64,000 nucleotides of DNA from Clostridia bacterium (GCA_017937655.1 JAGBDE010000037.1:1-64000), one strand, 5' to 3'. Counted from the first letter of the stretch, positions 25,565 through 36,103 are shown. A program made the numbers and translations. The notes: a model not told the origin generated them from the letters alone.

Positions 25565-26368
25565 TTAGTTGTTCAGCGGCTGACGATCCGTGGCGTCCAT
25601 CATCAGCTGCACGCGGGTATCCTCGTCGATGGTCTGGAGGATCAAGTTCATATCGGCGCACAGGGGGCTGCCCTTCTGCAGGCCGATGGCGATGGAGGCG
25701 TCGGCCTCGGAAACCTCAAAGCCGTTGCCAGCTTCAAACTGGATGTAGGTCAGGTCGGGGTTGGCGGTGGTATCGGCCACGGCGCCGGGCTTTTCGGCAA
25801 TGTAGCCGTCGATGGCCTGGCTGCGCAGGGCAATGGTCATGGCGGGGAAGGATTCCATGGCGGTCAGCTTCACAACGCCGGGAATCTGGTCGATCACGTC
25901 ATAATGCAGGGTGCCCAGCTGGCCGGTGATCTGCGCGCCGCTGAAATCGGCCAGAGAAGTGGCGTTGGCATAGGGGCTGTCCTTGCGGACCACGATGACC
26001 AGATCCACATAGTAGTAAGCGTCGGTGAAGTCGATGGTCTGCTTACGGGCTTCGGTGGGGCTCATGCCGGCGATGATGGCGTCAAAAGCACCGGTGATCA
26101 CGCCAACAGGCAGGCCGTCCCACTCGGTCTTGACAATGACCAGTTCCATGCCCAGGCCGTCGGCGATCAGCTTGGCAATCTGCACGTCGTAGCCGTCGGC
26201 ATATCCGCCGCCCTCGATGGGCACGGTGAACTCGTTGGGCTCAGCCTGGGTCCAGTTGTAGGGGGGATAGTTGCATTCCATGCCCACGCGGAGGGTGCCA
26301 TCGGCCAAAGCGGCGGCAGAGCTCATCAGCATCAGGGCGGCAAGCAGCATAGCGATCATTTTCTTCAT
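25565..26368 (-). CDS. Lysine-type amino-acid ABC transporter substrate-binding protein
   Basis: A 267-residue family 3 solute-binding protein. The signal peptide is MKKMIAMLLAALMLMSSAAALA with no lipobox cysteine, unusual for a Gram-positive binding protein, which must normally be anchored. Motifs are RVGMECNYPPYNW, GYDVQIAKLIADGLG, GAFDAIIAGMSPTEARKQTIDFTDAYY and IAIGLQKGSPL. The lysine riboswitch upstream identifies lysine (or a close analogue) as probable cargo. Start ATG 26368 follows AAAGGAGG. Confidence 0.9.
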   Translation of the reverse strand: MKKMIAMLLAALMLMSSAAALADGTLRVGMECNYPPYNWTQAEPNEFTVPIEGGGYADGYDVQIAKLIADGLGMELVIVKTEWDGLPVGVITGAFDAIIAGMSPTEARKQTIDFTDAYYYVDLVIVVRKDSPYANATSLADFSGAQITGQLGTLHYDVIDQIPGVVKLTAMESFPAMTIALRSQAIDGYIAEKPGAVADTTANPDLTYIQFEAGNGFEVSEADASIAIGLQKGSPLCADMNLILQTIDEDTRVQLMMDATDRQPLNN

Positions 26369-26401
26369 GGGGTATCTTCCTCCTTTTATGTTTCCCGGGA
26401 A

Positions 26402-26436
26402 CGAAAAAGCAGCAACGACCGAACGCCATTGCTGCT
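26402..26436 (-). terminator. Riboswitch expression-platform terminator
   Basis: On the minus strand AGCAGCAA, a 13-base loop and TTGCTGCT run into TTTTCG, between the lysine aptamer and the binding-protein gene. Termination with lysine bound is the expected mode for this class in Gram-positives. Confidence 0.85.
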
Positions 26437-26469
26437 GAAACTCCAAAAGAGATGGAAGATTTTTGCAAG

Positions 26470-26636
26470 GAATAGCGCTCCACGGCATTGCCGTGACAGG
26501 CGGCAGGCTCTTAACCTGCAACCCAACGAAATACCCTCTTAACCTGGTATCCGTTTCGGCGGCTTTCCCTTTCCCCTGCCCTCAAAGCCCGTTAAGGGGC
26601 TCCGGCAGGCTACTGATGGCAGCCGCGCCTCTATTC
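26470..26636 (-). ncRNA. Lysine riboswitch (L-box)
   Basis: On the minus strand the aptamer runs from the P1 arm GAATAG to its partner CTATTC. Inside are conserved L-box parts: AGAGGCGCG, ATCAGTAG, a GGGCAGGGGAAAG region, GCCGCCGAA, GGGTTGC and the closing GGAGCGCTA. Several paired arms are visible (for example GCCCCTTAACGGGC and CCAGGTTAAGAGGG). The promoter is just upstream and a terminator just downstream. Its gene targets are the three ABC transporter genes, so it should repress lysine uptake when lysine is plentiful. Confidence 0.93.
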
Positions 26637-26670
26637 GTTCGGGCGCTTTATGCTCCCGAGCTTGTACATC

Positions 26671-26698
26671 ATTATACGCAGGCCTTTTCCGTTGTCAA
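26671..26698 (-). promoter_or_regulatory. Promoter of the lysine riboswitch-transporter operon
   Basis: On the minus strand consensus TTGACA, a 16-base spacer and TATAAT, about 35 bases before the aptamer. Confidence 0.88.
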
Positions 26699-26724
26699 TA
26701 CCAAATACAACGGAAAAGCAATCC

Positions 26725-28890
<2,166 letters not shown>

Positions 28891-28968
28891 TGGATACAGT
28901 CCTTTCCGATTTTTGAATACTGGGAGATTATACCACAAACCGGGCCATTTTTCCACCCGGGGAAACCT

Positions 28969-28997
28969 TTGACATATTCCCCGGTTTTCTGTATGAT
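28969..28997 (+). promoter_or_regulatory. Promoter of the YbaK-like gene
   Basis: Consensus TTGACA, a 17-base spacer and TATGAT, 31 bases before the ATG at 29029. It is divergent from tex. Confidence 0.8.
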
Positions 28998-29028
28998 GAA
29001 ACGGATAACACAACCGGAGGCGACGCAT

Positions 29029-29556
29029 ATGCAGGCCGATCTTCTGAAAAACCGGGCGGAAATCCTGGATTTTCTATGCAAAAACAATATTCCCCACGAG
29101 TATTACGAGCACGAGGCTGCCATGACCATCGAGGACTGCCTCCGTCTGCCCTTTGCCACGGAAGACGTGATGTTTTGCAAAAACATTTTCCTGTGCAACC
29201 GGCAGAAAACCAACTTTTACCTGTTTGTGATGAAGCCCTCCACCCCCTTCCGCACGGCGGTGGTCAGCAAGGCTTTGGGCGTGAGCCGCCTCAGCTTTGC
29301 CCCGGAGGAGAGCTTGCCGGAGCTTTTGCATCTGACCAGCGGAAGCGTCAGCCCCCTGGCGCTGATGTACGACCAGGAAAAGCGCATTGTGTTTGGGTAT
29401 GAGAAGGCCATCCGGGAGACGGAAAAAATCGCCTTCCACCCCTGCGACAACAGCGCCACCGTGGTGTTTCGGCAGGAGGATTTCTGGAAAAAGGCGCTGC
29501 CCCTTCTGGGCATTGAGGGCATCGAGATCGACCTGAGCGCCCTCACGGAAGAATAA
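29029..29556 (+). CDS. YbaK/ProX-type prolyl-tRNA editing domain protein
   Basis: A 175-residue stand-alone editing domain related to YbaK and ProX/PrdX, which hydrolyse mischarged tRNA-Pro. Family features are the early helix DFLCKNNIPHEYYEHEAAMTIEDC, CKNIFLCNRQKTNFYLFVM (a Lys in the active pocket), LTSGSVSPLALMYD and VVFRQEDFWK. Phe/Tyr/Leu spacing in VSPLALMYD points towards the ProX side, which removes Ala from tRNA-Pro. The start is ATG 29029 with GGAGG upstream; the much longer open frame extending back to 26650 is antisense to tex. Confidence 0.85.
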   Translation: MQADLLKNRAEILDFLCKNNIPHEYYEHEAAMTIEDCLRLPFATEDVMFCKNIFLCNRQKTNFYLFVMKPSTPFRTAVVSKALGVSRLSFAPEESLPELLHLTSGSVSPLALMYDQEKRIVFGYEKAIRETEKIAFHPCDNSATVVFRQEDFWKKALPLLGIEGIEIDLSALTEE

Positions 29557-29578
29557 ACCGGGCAAAGCGTTTCCAGGC

Positions 29579-29607
29579 TTGATTTTTCGCCGCAGAAACG
29601 CTATAAT
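29579..29607 (+). promoter_or_regulatory. Promoter of ybaB-recR
   Basis: TTGATT, a 17-base spacer and consensus TATAAT, 62 bases before the ybaB ATG. Confidence 0.8.
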
Positions 29608-29669
29608 ATAAGGGTATGTATTGGGTCCGCCATTTTGGGGCGGAAAAACCATAAACGGAGGGAACAACA

Positions 29670-30011
29670 ATGGCAAGACATCAGCAATTCGGCGGTTTTG
29701 GCGGCGGCGCCAACATGCAGCAGCTCATGCGTCAGGCCCAGAAGCTCCAGGAGCAGATGACCCGCGCCCAGGAAGATATCGACAGCCGTGAATTTACCGC
29801 ACAGGCCGGCGGCGGCATGGTGAACGTAGTGGTCACCGGCAAGAAGGAAGTCAAGGCCATCGAGATCAAGCCCGAGTGCGTGGATCCCGACGACGTGGAA
29901 ATGCTCCAGGACATGATCCTGGCCGCCGTCAACGAGGCCCTGCGCACCGCTGAGGAAACCCGCAACAACGAACTAAGCAAACTGGCACCCGGTATGGGAG
30001 GCATGTTCTAA
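29670..30011 (+). CDS. ybaB: YbaB/EbfC family nucleoid-associated protein
   Basis: A 113-residue protein. A Gly/Gln-rich start is followed by the family helix MQQLMRQAQKLQEQMTRAQED, the strand pair FTAQAGGGMVNVVVTGKKEVKAIEI, PECVDPDDVEMLQDMI and a short Met/Gly tail. It binds DNA as a dimer. Pairing with recR is conserved in many bacteria, and recR begins 3 bases downstream. In most Bacillota dnaX lies just before ybaB, but here the upstream gene is an editing protein. The start has GGAGG upstream. Confidence 0.95.
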   Translation: MARHQQFGGFGGGANMQQLMRQAQKLQEQMTRAQEDIDSREFTAQAGGGMVNVVVTGKKEVKAIEIKPECVDPDDVEMLQDMILAAVNEALRTAEETRNNELSKLAPGMGGMF

Positions 30012-30014
30012 ACA

Positions 30015-30614
30015 ATGGCCCAGCAACTGGAACCCATCGCCAAAATGGTGGCGCAGCTGGCCCGTCTGCCCGGCATCGGCCATAAGAGCGCCCAGCGCAT
30101 CGCCTATCACATTATCAGCATGCCGCTGGAGGACGTCAGGGAGCTGGCCACCTCGGTGTACAACGGCCGCAAAGCCATCCGCTATTGCAGCGTCTGCGGC
30201 AATTACGCCACCGGCGACAGATGCGATATCTGCGCAAACGATCAGCGCCACAACGGCCAGATCTGCGTGGTGCGGGATCCCCGGGACGTGGCCGCCATCG
30301 AGCGCATGCGGGATTTCCGCGGCCTGTACCACGTGCTGCACGGCGCCCTCTCCCCTATGGATGGCGTCGGCCCGGAGGACATCCGCATCAAGGAACTGAT
30401 GGCCCGGCTCAATGATCCCGGCATTACCGAGATCATCCTGGCCACCAATCCGGACATCGAGGGCGAGGCCACCGCGTCTTACCTGGCGCGGCTCATCAAG
30501 CCCATGGGGCTCAAGGTTACCCGCATTGCCCACGGCGTGCCCGTGGGAAGCGATCTGGAATACGCTGACGAGATCACTTTGGCCAAAGCCATGGAGGGAC
30601 GCCGGGAAATGTAA
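30015..30614 (+). CDS. recR: Recombination mediator RecR
   Basis: A 199-residue RecR. The N-terminal helix-hairpin-helix is LARLPGIGHKSAQRIAYH, the C4 zinc finger is CSVCGNYATGDRCDIC, and the Toprim region carries ICVVRDPRDVAAIE and TEIILATNPDIEGEATA. A C-terminal Walker-like loop sits around GVPVGSDLEYADE. It loads RecA with RecO/RecF at gaps. It is translated directly after ybaB. Confidence 0.97.
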   Translation: MAQQLEPIAKMVAQLARLPGIGHKSAQRIAYHIISMPLEDVRELATSVYNGRKAIRYCSVCGNYATGDRCDICANDQRHNGQICVVRDPRDVAAIERMRDFRGLYHVLHGALSPMDGVGPEDIRIKELMARLNDPGITEIILATNPDIEGEATASYLARLIKPMGLKVTRIAHGVPVGSDLEYADEITLAKAMEGRREM

Positions 30615-30654
30615 CCCGGGTCCCTTTCCTGCTTTTTAGAAAGGGTGAAAAATT

Positions 30655-32058
30655 TTGCAGCATGTGGATACAGGTTATTTCCTGCTGTTGCTTGTGCTAG
30701 TGCTTTTGCTGTTTTTGCTGATGGTGGGCACGGTCATCGTGCTGGTTTTGATGCTGGCAAAGCAGCGCAGAAGCCTGAACAACATGAAAACCGAGATCTG
30801 GCATACCCTGGAGGACATGGAGGACGATCTGCTGGAACAGAGCGCCGCCCAGCGGGAGGAGCTGTCCAGCGGCATGCAGCGCAGCACGGACAGCATGATG
30901 AACATGGTATCCAGCATGATGCAGCTGCAAGGCGACCAGGTGTCCTCCGCCCTGCGGCAGAGCCAGCTGAACGCCGACGCCATGGAGCAGCGGCAGCAGG
31001 CCATGCAGCGCATCACCGAGGAAAGCCTGCGCCGCCTGGAGAGCGGCTTTTCCGGCAACGGCGAGAGGATGACCGCCATCCTCACCCAGAACGACGCCCG
31101 GATGGAAAGCCTCCGCCGCACCATGCAGGAGGGGCTGCAGCACCTGAACGAGGAAAACAACAAGCGGCTGACGGAGATGCGCCAGACCGTGGACGAGAAG
31201 CTGACCAGCACCCTGGAACGCCGCCTGAACGACAGCTTCACCCAGGTCAGCGAGCGGCTGGAGCAGGTGTACCTCAGCCTGGGCGAGATGCACAGCCTGG
31301 CCAGCGGCGTGGGCGACCTGAAGCGCATGCTGGGCAACGTAAAGACCCGGGGCATCTGGGGCGAGATGCAGCTGGGCGCGCTTTTGGAGCAGGCGCTGAC
31401 TGCCTCCCAGTACGCCCGGAACGTGGCGGTGATTCCCGGCAGCAGCGAACGGGTGGAGTTTGCCGTCATCCTGCCGGGCAAGGACGACCGGGGACAGATC
31501 TATCTGCCCATTGACAGCAAGTTCCCCCAGGAGGACTACGCCCGGCTGACGGAAGCCGCAGAGAACGGCAATCCGGAGCAGGTGGAAGCGGCCCGGAAGG
31601 CTTTGCTCACCGCCGTGCGCACCGAGGCCAAGCGCATCGGCAAGTACATTGCGCCGCCCCATACCACGGACTTTGCGGTCATGTTCCTGCCTTTGGAAGG
31701 CCTTTATGCCGAGGTCATGCGCAACGCGGACGTGGTGGAGGTCATTCAGCGGGAGCAGCGGATCCTGATCGCCGGGCCCAGCACTTTGCTGGCGCTGCTC
31801 AACAGCCTGCAGATGGGCTTCCGCACCCTGGCCATTGAGCAGCGTTCCGCCGAGGTATGGAAGCTGCTGGGCGCGGTGAAGGCCGATTTCGGCAACTTTG
31901 CCACGGTGCTGGAACGCACCCAGGAAAAGCTGCGCCAGGCCTCTGACACCATCGACACCGCCTTTGTGCGCACCCGCAGCATCGAGAAGAAACTCCGGCA
32001 CGTGGAGGCCCTGGAAACCACCGAGGCCCAGCGTTTGCTGGATTCCCCCGAAGAATAA
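30655..32058 (+). CDS. rmuC: DNA recombination protein RmuC
   Basis: A 467-residue protein. An N-terminal membrane segment (residues about 8-35, Leu/Val-rich) is followed by a long coiled coil (about 40-220, rich in Gln/Glu/Met/Arg). The RmuC nuclease-like core contains KTRGIWGEMQLGALLEQAL, VEFAVILPGKDDRGQIYLPIDSKFPQEDY, TTDFAVMFLPLEGLYAEV and LIAGPSTLLALLNSLQMGF. RmuC limits recombination at inverted repeats in E. coli. The start is probably TTG 30655, with AGAAAGGGTG 8-17 bases upstream; an ATG at 30721 would cut off most of the membrane segment. Confidence 0.92.
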   Translation: MQHVDTGYFLLLLVLVLLLFLLMVGTVIVLVLMLAKQRRSLNNMKTEIWHTLEDMEDDLLEQSAAQREELSSGMQRSTDSMMNMVSSMMQLQGDQVSSALRQSQLNADAMEQRQQAMQRITEESLRRLESGFSGNGERMTAILTQNDARMESLRRTMQEGLQHLNEENNKRLTEMRQTVDEKLTSTLERRLNDSFTQVSERLEQVYLSLGEMHSLASGVGDLKRMLGNVKTRGIWGEMQLGALLEQALTASQYARNVAVIPGSSERVEFAVILPGKDDRGQIYLPIDSKFPQEDYARLTEAAENGNPEQVEAARKALLTAVRTEAKRIGKYIAPPHTTDFAVMFLPLEGLYAEVMRNADVVEVIQREQRILIAGPSTLLALLNSLQMGFRTLAIEQRSAEVWKLLGAVKADFGNFATVLERTQEKLRQASDTIDTAFVRTRSIEKKLRHVEALETTEAQRLLDSPEE

Positions 32059-32070
32059 AGGAGCATGAAT

Positions 32071-32637
32071 ATGAAACACCTTGGCACTGTGAAAATGGAA
32101 ACCCCGCGGCTGATTCTGCGGCCCTTTGTCCGCTCGGATGCGGAGGCTGCTTACCGTAACTGGTGCAGCGACGACGAAGTGACCAAATTTCTGCGCTGGC
32201 CCAGCCATTCCAGCGTCGCCGTTACCCAAATGGTTCTGGATGACTGGATTGCCCAATATGAAAAGCCGGATTTTTATCAGTGGGCCATCGTGCCTAAGGA
32301 ACTGGGCGAGCCCATCGGCACTATCAGCGTGGTGGAGATGGACAACCGGGTGGATCTTGTACACATCGGCTACTGCATCGGCAGAAAATGGTGGGGCCAG
32401 GGCATCACCACCGAGGCCTTCCAGCGGCTGATTCCCTTCTTTTTTGAGGAAATGGGCGTCAACCGGGTGGAGAGCTGCCACGACCCCAACAATCCCGGCT
32501 CCGGCGCGGTGATGCGCAAGTGCGGCCTTCATTTTGAGGCGGTGCTCCGGCAGCGGGACTTCAGCAATCAGGGCATTGTGGACATGGCCATGTACGCCCT
32601 TCTCAGGGAAGAATACTTGAAAGGAAAAGAAAAATGA
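32071..32637 (+). CDS. GNAT acetyltransferase (RimJ/RimL type)
   Basis: A 188-residue acetyltransferase. It opens METPRLILRPFVRSDAEAAYRNW, the RimJ/RimL-type start. IGYCIGRKWWGQGITTEAFQRLI is the acetyl-CoA pyrophosphate loop (Q/R-x-x-G-x-G/A), and VESCHDPNNPGSGAVMRKCG completes motif B. The family modifies ribosomal protein N-termini or small molecules, and the substrate is unknown. ATG 32071 is preferred over ATG 32065 because AAGGAG then has 7-base spacing rather than 1. It overlaps the next gene by 4 bases, and the pair looks like a small modification or resistance operon. Confidence 0.88.
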   Translation: MKHLGTVKMETPRLILRPFVRSDAEAAYRNWCSDDEVTKFLRWPSHSSVAVTQMVLDDWIAQYEKPDFYQWAIVPKELGEPIGTISVVEMDNRVDLVHIGYCIGRKWWGQGITTEAFQRLIPFFFEEMGVNRVESCHDPNNPGSGAVMRKCGLHFEAVLRQRDFSNQGIVDMAMYALLREEYLKGKEK

Positions 32638-33398
32638 TGGAATATCAGCATTTGCTGGATGATTTTGTGGCATCTGCTCAGAAATGCTTTCCGGGCAAAC
32701 TAACCGGCGTGTATCTGCACGGATCGCTGCCCATGGGCTGCTTCCGGCCGGAGGTCAGCGACATCGACCTGCTGGTGGTTCTGGAGGAGGAAGCCTCCGC
32801 CGAGGAAAAACTGCTGTTTTTGGCGGACGTGGTCAGGCTGAACCAGGCTGCGCCTGCAAAGGGCATCGAGATGAGCGTGGTCAGGGCGCAGGACTTGCAG
32901 CCCTTCCGCTATCCCACGCCTTTCCAGCTCCACTTCTCCCCCATGCACCTTAGCTGGTTTTCGCGGGACCCCCAAGGCTATGTGGACGGCATGCAGGGTA
33001 CGGACAAAGACCTGGGCGCTCATTGCCGGGTGATCCGGGATCGGGGCGTGCGGCTCGCTGGGCAGGACATTGGCCAGGTGTTTGGCCCGGTGCCGGACGA
33101 AGCCTACCTGGACGCTATCCTCTACGACGTGGACGAGGCCCGGGACACCATGGCGGACTCTCCCGTCAGCACCATCCTGAACCTGTGCAGGGTGCTGGCC
33201 TTCGTGGAGGACAAAGCCTGCTTTTCCAAGCAGGAGGGCGGCCGATGGGCCCTGGCAAATCTGCCGGAAAGGCTGCACCCGCCCGTTGCGGAGGCCCTGC
33301 GCTGCTACGAAGCCGGCCAGGTCATGGCCCTGGATGCGGACGTCGGTCTTGCTTTTGCGGAGGAAATGCTTCCCTTGATCCACAACAAAACCACATAA
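32634..33398 (+). CDS. AadA-like aminoglycoside nucleotidyltransferase (DUF4111 C-terminus)
   Basis: A 254-residue protein. The nucleotidyltransferase motif is YLHGSLPMGCFRPEVSDIDLLVV (G-S, then D-x-D carboxylates for metal). The C-terminal half has the helical DUF4111-type region with SPVSTILNLCRVLAF. Enzymes of this fold adenylylate streptomycin or spectinomycin, but many chromosomal members confer no resistance. Its stop is followed by a bidirectional terminator. Coupling with an acetyltransferase is suggestive of small-molecule modification but is not proof. Confidence 0.82.
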   Translation: MMEYQHLLDDFVASAQKCFPGKLTGVYLHGSLPMGCFRPEVSDIDLLVVLEEEASAEEKLLFLADVVRLNQAAPAKGIEMSVVRAQDLQPFRYPTPFQLHFSPMHLSWFSRDPQGYVDGMQGTDKDLGAHCRVIRDRGVRLAGQDIGQVFGPVPDEAYLDAILYDVDEARDTMADSPVSTILNLCRVLAFVEDKACFSKQEGGRWALANLPERLHPPVAEALRCYEAGQVMALDADVGLAFAEEMLPLIHNKTT

Positions 33399-33440
33399 AA
33401 AATCCCCCGGAGGGACGATGTGTCCTCCGGGGATTTTTTG
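33397..33440. terminator. Bidirectional terminator between convergent genes
   Basis: AATCCCCCGGAGG, a 9-base loop and CCTCCGGGGATT with A-run and T-run flanks, between the nucleotidyltransferase gene and uppP. Confidence 0.9.
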
Positions 33441-33441
33441 T

Positions 33442-34299
33442 TTATCCGCGGGGAATGGGGGAGAGCAGGGCGGCTGCGGCCTGGGGCGCAGTATCGCCGC
33501 CGATGACGCCGGTGGCCACCAGGATGATGACCACAATGCCCAGCACGGTCACGTACAGCGCGAAGCCGTTCAGGGAGAACTTGCTGATCAGCTTCATGAA
33601 GAAGCGGATGGACAGATAGCCGGTGATGGCGGCCACCACCATGCCCACGATGATGGCGGGCAGGTCATTGCCGAAGGAAATGCCAGCTTCCAGGGCGTCC
33701 TTGCCCTCCACCAGCAGGCTGCCCACGATGGCGGGGGCGCTCATCATGAAGCTGAACTTGGCGGCGGTTTCACGGTTCAAGCGGGAGCATACGCCGCCGA
33801 AGATGGTGGAGCCGCTGCGGCTGATGCCGGGCAGCATGCCAACAGCCTGCAGGCAGCCCATAACGAGGGCCTCAAGGAAGCCCACCTTGTCCTTTTCTAC
33901 GCCCTTTGCCTGGTTGCGGCGAGAGATGCGCTGCGTCAGCACCAGCATCAGGCCGGTAACCAGGAAGAACACGCCCAGGAACTGAATGTTGGTTTCCAGG
34001 TAATCCAGGGGCTTATCGAAGAGGATCTTGGCGGCAAGGGCGGGCAGGGAAGCCACAAACAGGAGCGCCAGGGTGTGGTTCTTGATGGGATGGAGCAGCA
34101 TATCGATCCAGTCCTTCCAGAACATCACCATCACGGCGATCAGCGTGCCTACGTGCAAAAGAATGTTAAACAGCAGCTGGTTGTCCAGGTTCAGGCCGAA
34201 AAGCGCCTGCAGCAGGTTCAGATGTCCGCTGGAGGAAATGGGCAAAAACTCGGCCAGGCCTTGGAACAGGCCCAGAAGCGCGCCTTTGAGAATACTCAT
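33442..34299 (-). CDS. uppP: Undecaprenyl-diphosphatase UppP/BacA
   Basis: A 285-residue polytopic membrane enzyme. The first signature is GLFQGLAEFLPISSSGHLNLL (Glu and Ser-rich catalytic region) and the second is LPGISRSGSTIFGG. About eight hydrophobic segments are visible. It dephosphorylates undecaprenyl diphosphate so the carrier can be reused in peptidoglycan and polysaccharide synthesis, and it contributes to intrinsic bacitracin tolerance. It has its own promoter at 34333-34361 and is not in an operon. Confidence 0.96.
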   Translation of the reverse strand: MSILKGALLGLFQGLAEFLPISSSGHLNLLQALFGLNLDNQLLFNILLHVGTLIAVMVMFWKDWIDMLLHPIKNHTLALLFVASLPALAAKILFDKPLDYLETNIQFLGVFFLVTGLMLVLTQRISRRNQAKGVEKDKVGFLEALVMGCLQAVGMLPGISRSGSTIFGGVCSRLNRETAAKFSFMMSAPAIVGSLLVEGKDALEAGISFGNDLPAIIVGMVVAAITGYLSIRFFMKLISKFSLNGFALYVTVLGIVVIILVATGVIGGDTAPQAAAALLSPIPRG

Positions 34300-34332
34300 G
34301 AAGCATCATCCCTTCGGAGAAAATACTGGATT

Positions 34333-34361
34333 AGTATACACCATCTCCCTGCGCTTGTCAC
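34333..34361 (-). promoter_or_regulatory. Promoter of uppP
   Basis: On the minus strand GTGACA, a 17-base spacer and TATACT, 34 bases before the uppP start. Confidence 0.65.
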
Positions 34362-34401
34362 GTTTTTCACAGGGAAGCGAGAATTTTTACAAAAAACTCC
34401 G

Positions 34402-34430
34402 TTTTCAACGGCGGGTTTATTGGGTATAAT
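34402..34430 (+). promoter_or_regulatory. Promoter of the metallo-beta-lactamase-fold gene
   Basis: TTTTCA, a 17-base spacer and consensus TATAAT, 21 bases before the ATG at 34452. Confidence 0.75.
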
Positions 34431-34451
34431 ATGTACAGGGAGGTGTCATAT

Positions 34452-35315
34452 ATGCGTTTTCACAGAATCATTTTAGCGCTGATCTGCGCAGTTATTCTTT
34501 CTGCCTTTTTCCTGATGCCTGAGCAGCCCATCCTGGCCGAGGAAAGCGACTACCGCGCGCTGTTCATCAACGTGGGCAAGGCGGACGCCATTCTGCTCAT
34601 GCTGGGTGAGGAACGCTATCTGGTGGATACCGGCACCAAGGATACCTATGACCATCTGGAAAAGGTACTGGGACTGTACGGCGTCAGCAAGCTGGACGCA
34701 GTGTTCATCACCCACACGGACAAAGATCACGTGGGCGGCCTGAAAAAGCTGGTCAAGAGCGACATTCAGGTGGACATGGTCTACGCGGCGGAACTCCACA
34801 ATGAGGAAAGCCACCAAAAACATGAAGCCTTCAAGACTGCCAGAAAAAAGAACATTCCTTTCACCTGGCTTAAGGCGGGGGATGTGCTGGACAAGGGCGA
34901 TTATTCCTTTGAGGTGCTGGGCCCGCTGAAGGTGGACTGGAACAGCGAAAACAACAATTCTCTGGTGATGAACCTGAAAACGCCCCACGGCAACATTCTG
35001 CTCACCGGCGACATGGAGTTTGACGAAGAGCGGCAGCTTTTGCAGGCGGGGCTCATTCCCCAGGCCACGGTGCTGAAGGTGGCCCATCACGGCGATAACG
35101 ACTCCACCAGCGACGCCTTCATCAAGGCCGTCAGCCCCCAGTGGGCCATTATTTCCACCAGCTCTGCGGAAGAGCCGGATACCCCGGACAACGGCATCAT
35201 GACTGCCCTTTGGAACATCAAGGCGGGTGTGGCCGTCACCGAGGACGCAGAGGTGGGCATTCTGGTCTCGCTGCTGGATGGCAATGCCACAGCCCAGCAG
35301 ATCGACCTCAACTAA
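34452..35315 (+). CDS. Exported metallo-beta-lactamase-fold protein (ComEC C-domain type)
   Basis: A 287-residue protein with an N-terminal signal or anchor (MRFHRIILALICAVILSAFFL). The metal-binding core is FINVGKADAILLMLG, YLVDTG, VFITHTDKDHVGGL (HxDxDH), ILLTGDMEFDEE and VLKVAHHGDNDST. This is the layout of the extracellular ComEC/Rec2 nuclease-like domain found alone. Such stand-alone proteins may be secreted nucleases or phosphodiesterases; the substrate is unproven. Start ATG 34452 follows GGGAGGTG. Confidence 0.87.
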   Translation: MRFHRIILALICAVILSAFFLMPEQPILAEESDYRALFINVGKADAILLMLGEERYLVDTGTKDTYDHLEKVLGLYGVSKLDAVFITHTDKDHVGGLKKLVKSDIQVDMVYAAELHNEESHQKHEAFKTARKKNIPFTWLKAGDVLDKGDYSFEVLGPLKVDWNSENNNSLVMNLKTPHGNILLTGDMEFDEERQLLQAGLIPQATVLKVAHHGDNDSTSDAFIKAVSPQWAIISTSSAEEPDTPDNGIMTALWNIKAGVAVTEDAEVGILVSLLDGNATAQQIDLN

Positions 35316-35345
35316 CCGAACACAAACCGCTTCACGGCATAGGAT

Positions 35346-35381
35346 GGTATGACGGTCCACGGATCGTCATGCCATCTTTTT
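35346..35381 (+). terminator. Terminator after the metallo-beta-lactamase-fold gene
   Basis: GGTATGACG and CGTCATGCC are separated by 10 bases and followed by ATCTTTTTG. It also lies in the leader of the cysteine-rich gene, so an attenuator role is possible. Confidence 0.7.
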
Positions 35382-35401
35382 GTATAGGAGGAGAAAGCGG
35401 A

Positions 35402-36040
35402 ATGCTCTATCACCCTTACGAGTACCGAAAACCGCCCAGCCACAAGCCCAAGCCCGCGCCCTGCTGCACGCCCAGGCAGGAAAATGTGCTGCTTCCCAAA
35501 ATTGTGGCCTGTGAACGCAGAACCATTCCCTGCCTGTGCACGGAGCTGACTTTGGAGGATCTGCCCTGCTGCGCCGTGCCGCCCTTCCAGCTGCTGAAGG
35601 TGCGCCAGAGCGGCGCCCAGCCCTGGTGGCGGCCGGTGGATCGCCCGGGGGAATACCAGCGGATGCATATGAAAATTTGCATTCCCGTCTGCGCCGAGGT
35701 CAAGGACAGCTGCGGCAAGTGCTATCATGCATCCGGCGTGGTGGAGGCGGAGGTGTTTGTGAAAAACGTCTGCAGCCCTTGCGATACCTGGCATCAGCAG
35801 GTGTTCATCATCCCCTGCGTCAGGCTGCTGCCGGGCTGCGAGCGCTCGGAAAACTGCACCTTCTGCGTGAAGTTGGAAATCCAGCTGGAAATCTACCTGC
35901 TCCGGCCGGAACCCTGCGCCGTCCGCAAGGGCGACAAGCCGGAAAAACCCTGCCCGGATCTGCCCATGTACCCCCAGCCCTGCCACGACTGCCGCCCCCA
36001 TCAGGACGACAGCTGCCATTGGCGGCCTTGGGTCAACTGA
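35402..36040 (+). CDS. Cysteine-rich protein of unknown function
   Basis: A 212-residue protein with about 25 cysteines, many in short pairs (CC, CLC, CGKC, CSPC, CHDC), and Pro-rich ends (HPYEYRKPPSHKPKP at the start). The middle shows beta-like segments (KICIPVCAEVKDSC, VVEAEVFVKNVC, CVKLEIQLEIYLL). There is no signal peptide. A second cysteine-rich protein with similar beta segments is at 40645-41337. Such proteins in spore-formers can be coat or exosporium components cross-linked by disulfides, but that is conjecture. ATG 35402 follows AGGAGGAG. Confidence 0.7.
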   Translation: MLYHPYEYRKPPSHKPKPAPCCTPRQENVLLPKIVACERRTIPCLCTELTLEDLPCCAVPPFQLLKVRQSGAQPWWRPVDRPGEYQRMHMKICIPVCAEVKDSCGKCYHASGVVEAEVFVKNVCSPCDTWHQQVFIIPCVRLLPGCERSENCTFCVKLEIQLEIYLLRPEPCAVRKGDKPEKPCPDLPMYPQPCHDCRPHQDDSCHWRPWVN

Positions 36041-36046
36041 ATTGCG

Positions 36047-36078
36047 CCGCCCGTTCCCTGGGGAATGGGCGGTTTTTT
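36047..36078 (+). terminator. Terminator after the cysteine-rich gene
   Basis: CCGCCCGTTCCC and GGGAATGGGCGG form a 12-base-pair stem with a tiny loop, then six T residues. Confidence 0.92.
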
Positions 36079-36103
36079 CTGTGAGAAAAGCCCAGAAAAT
36101 CTA

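Noticed and set aside
32634-33398. Calling the AadA-like gene an antibiotic resistance determinant
   Set aside because: The motif fits the fold, but chromosomal relatives often lack resistance activity and no mobile context surrounds it.
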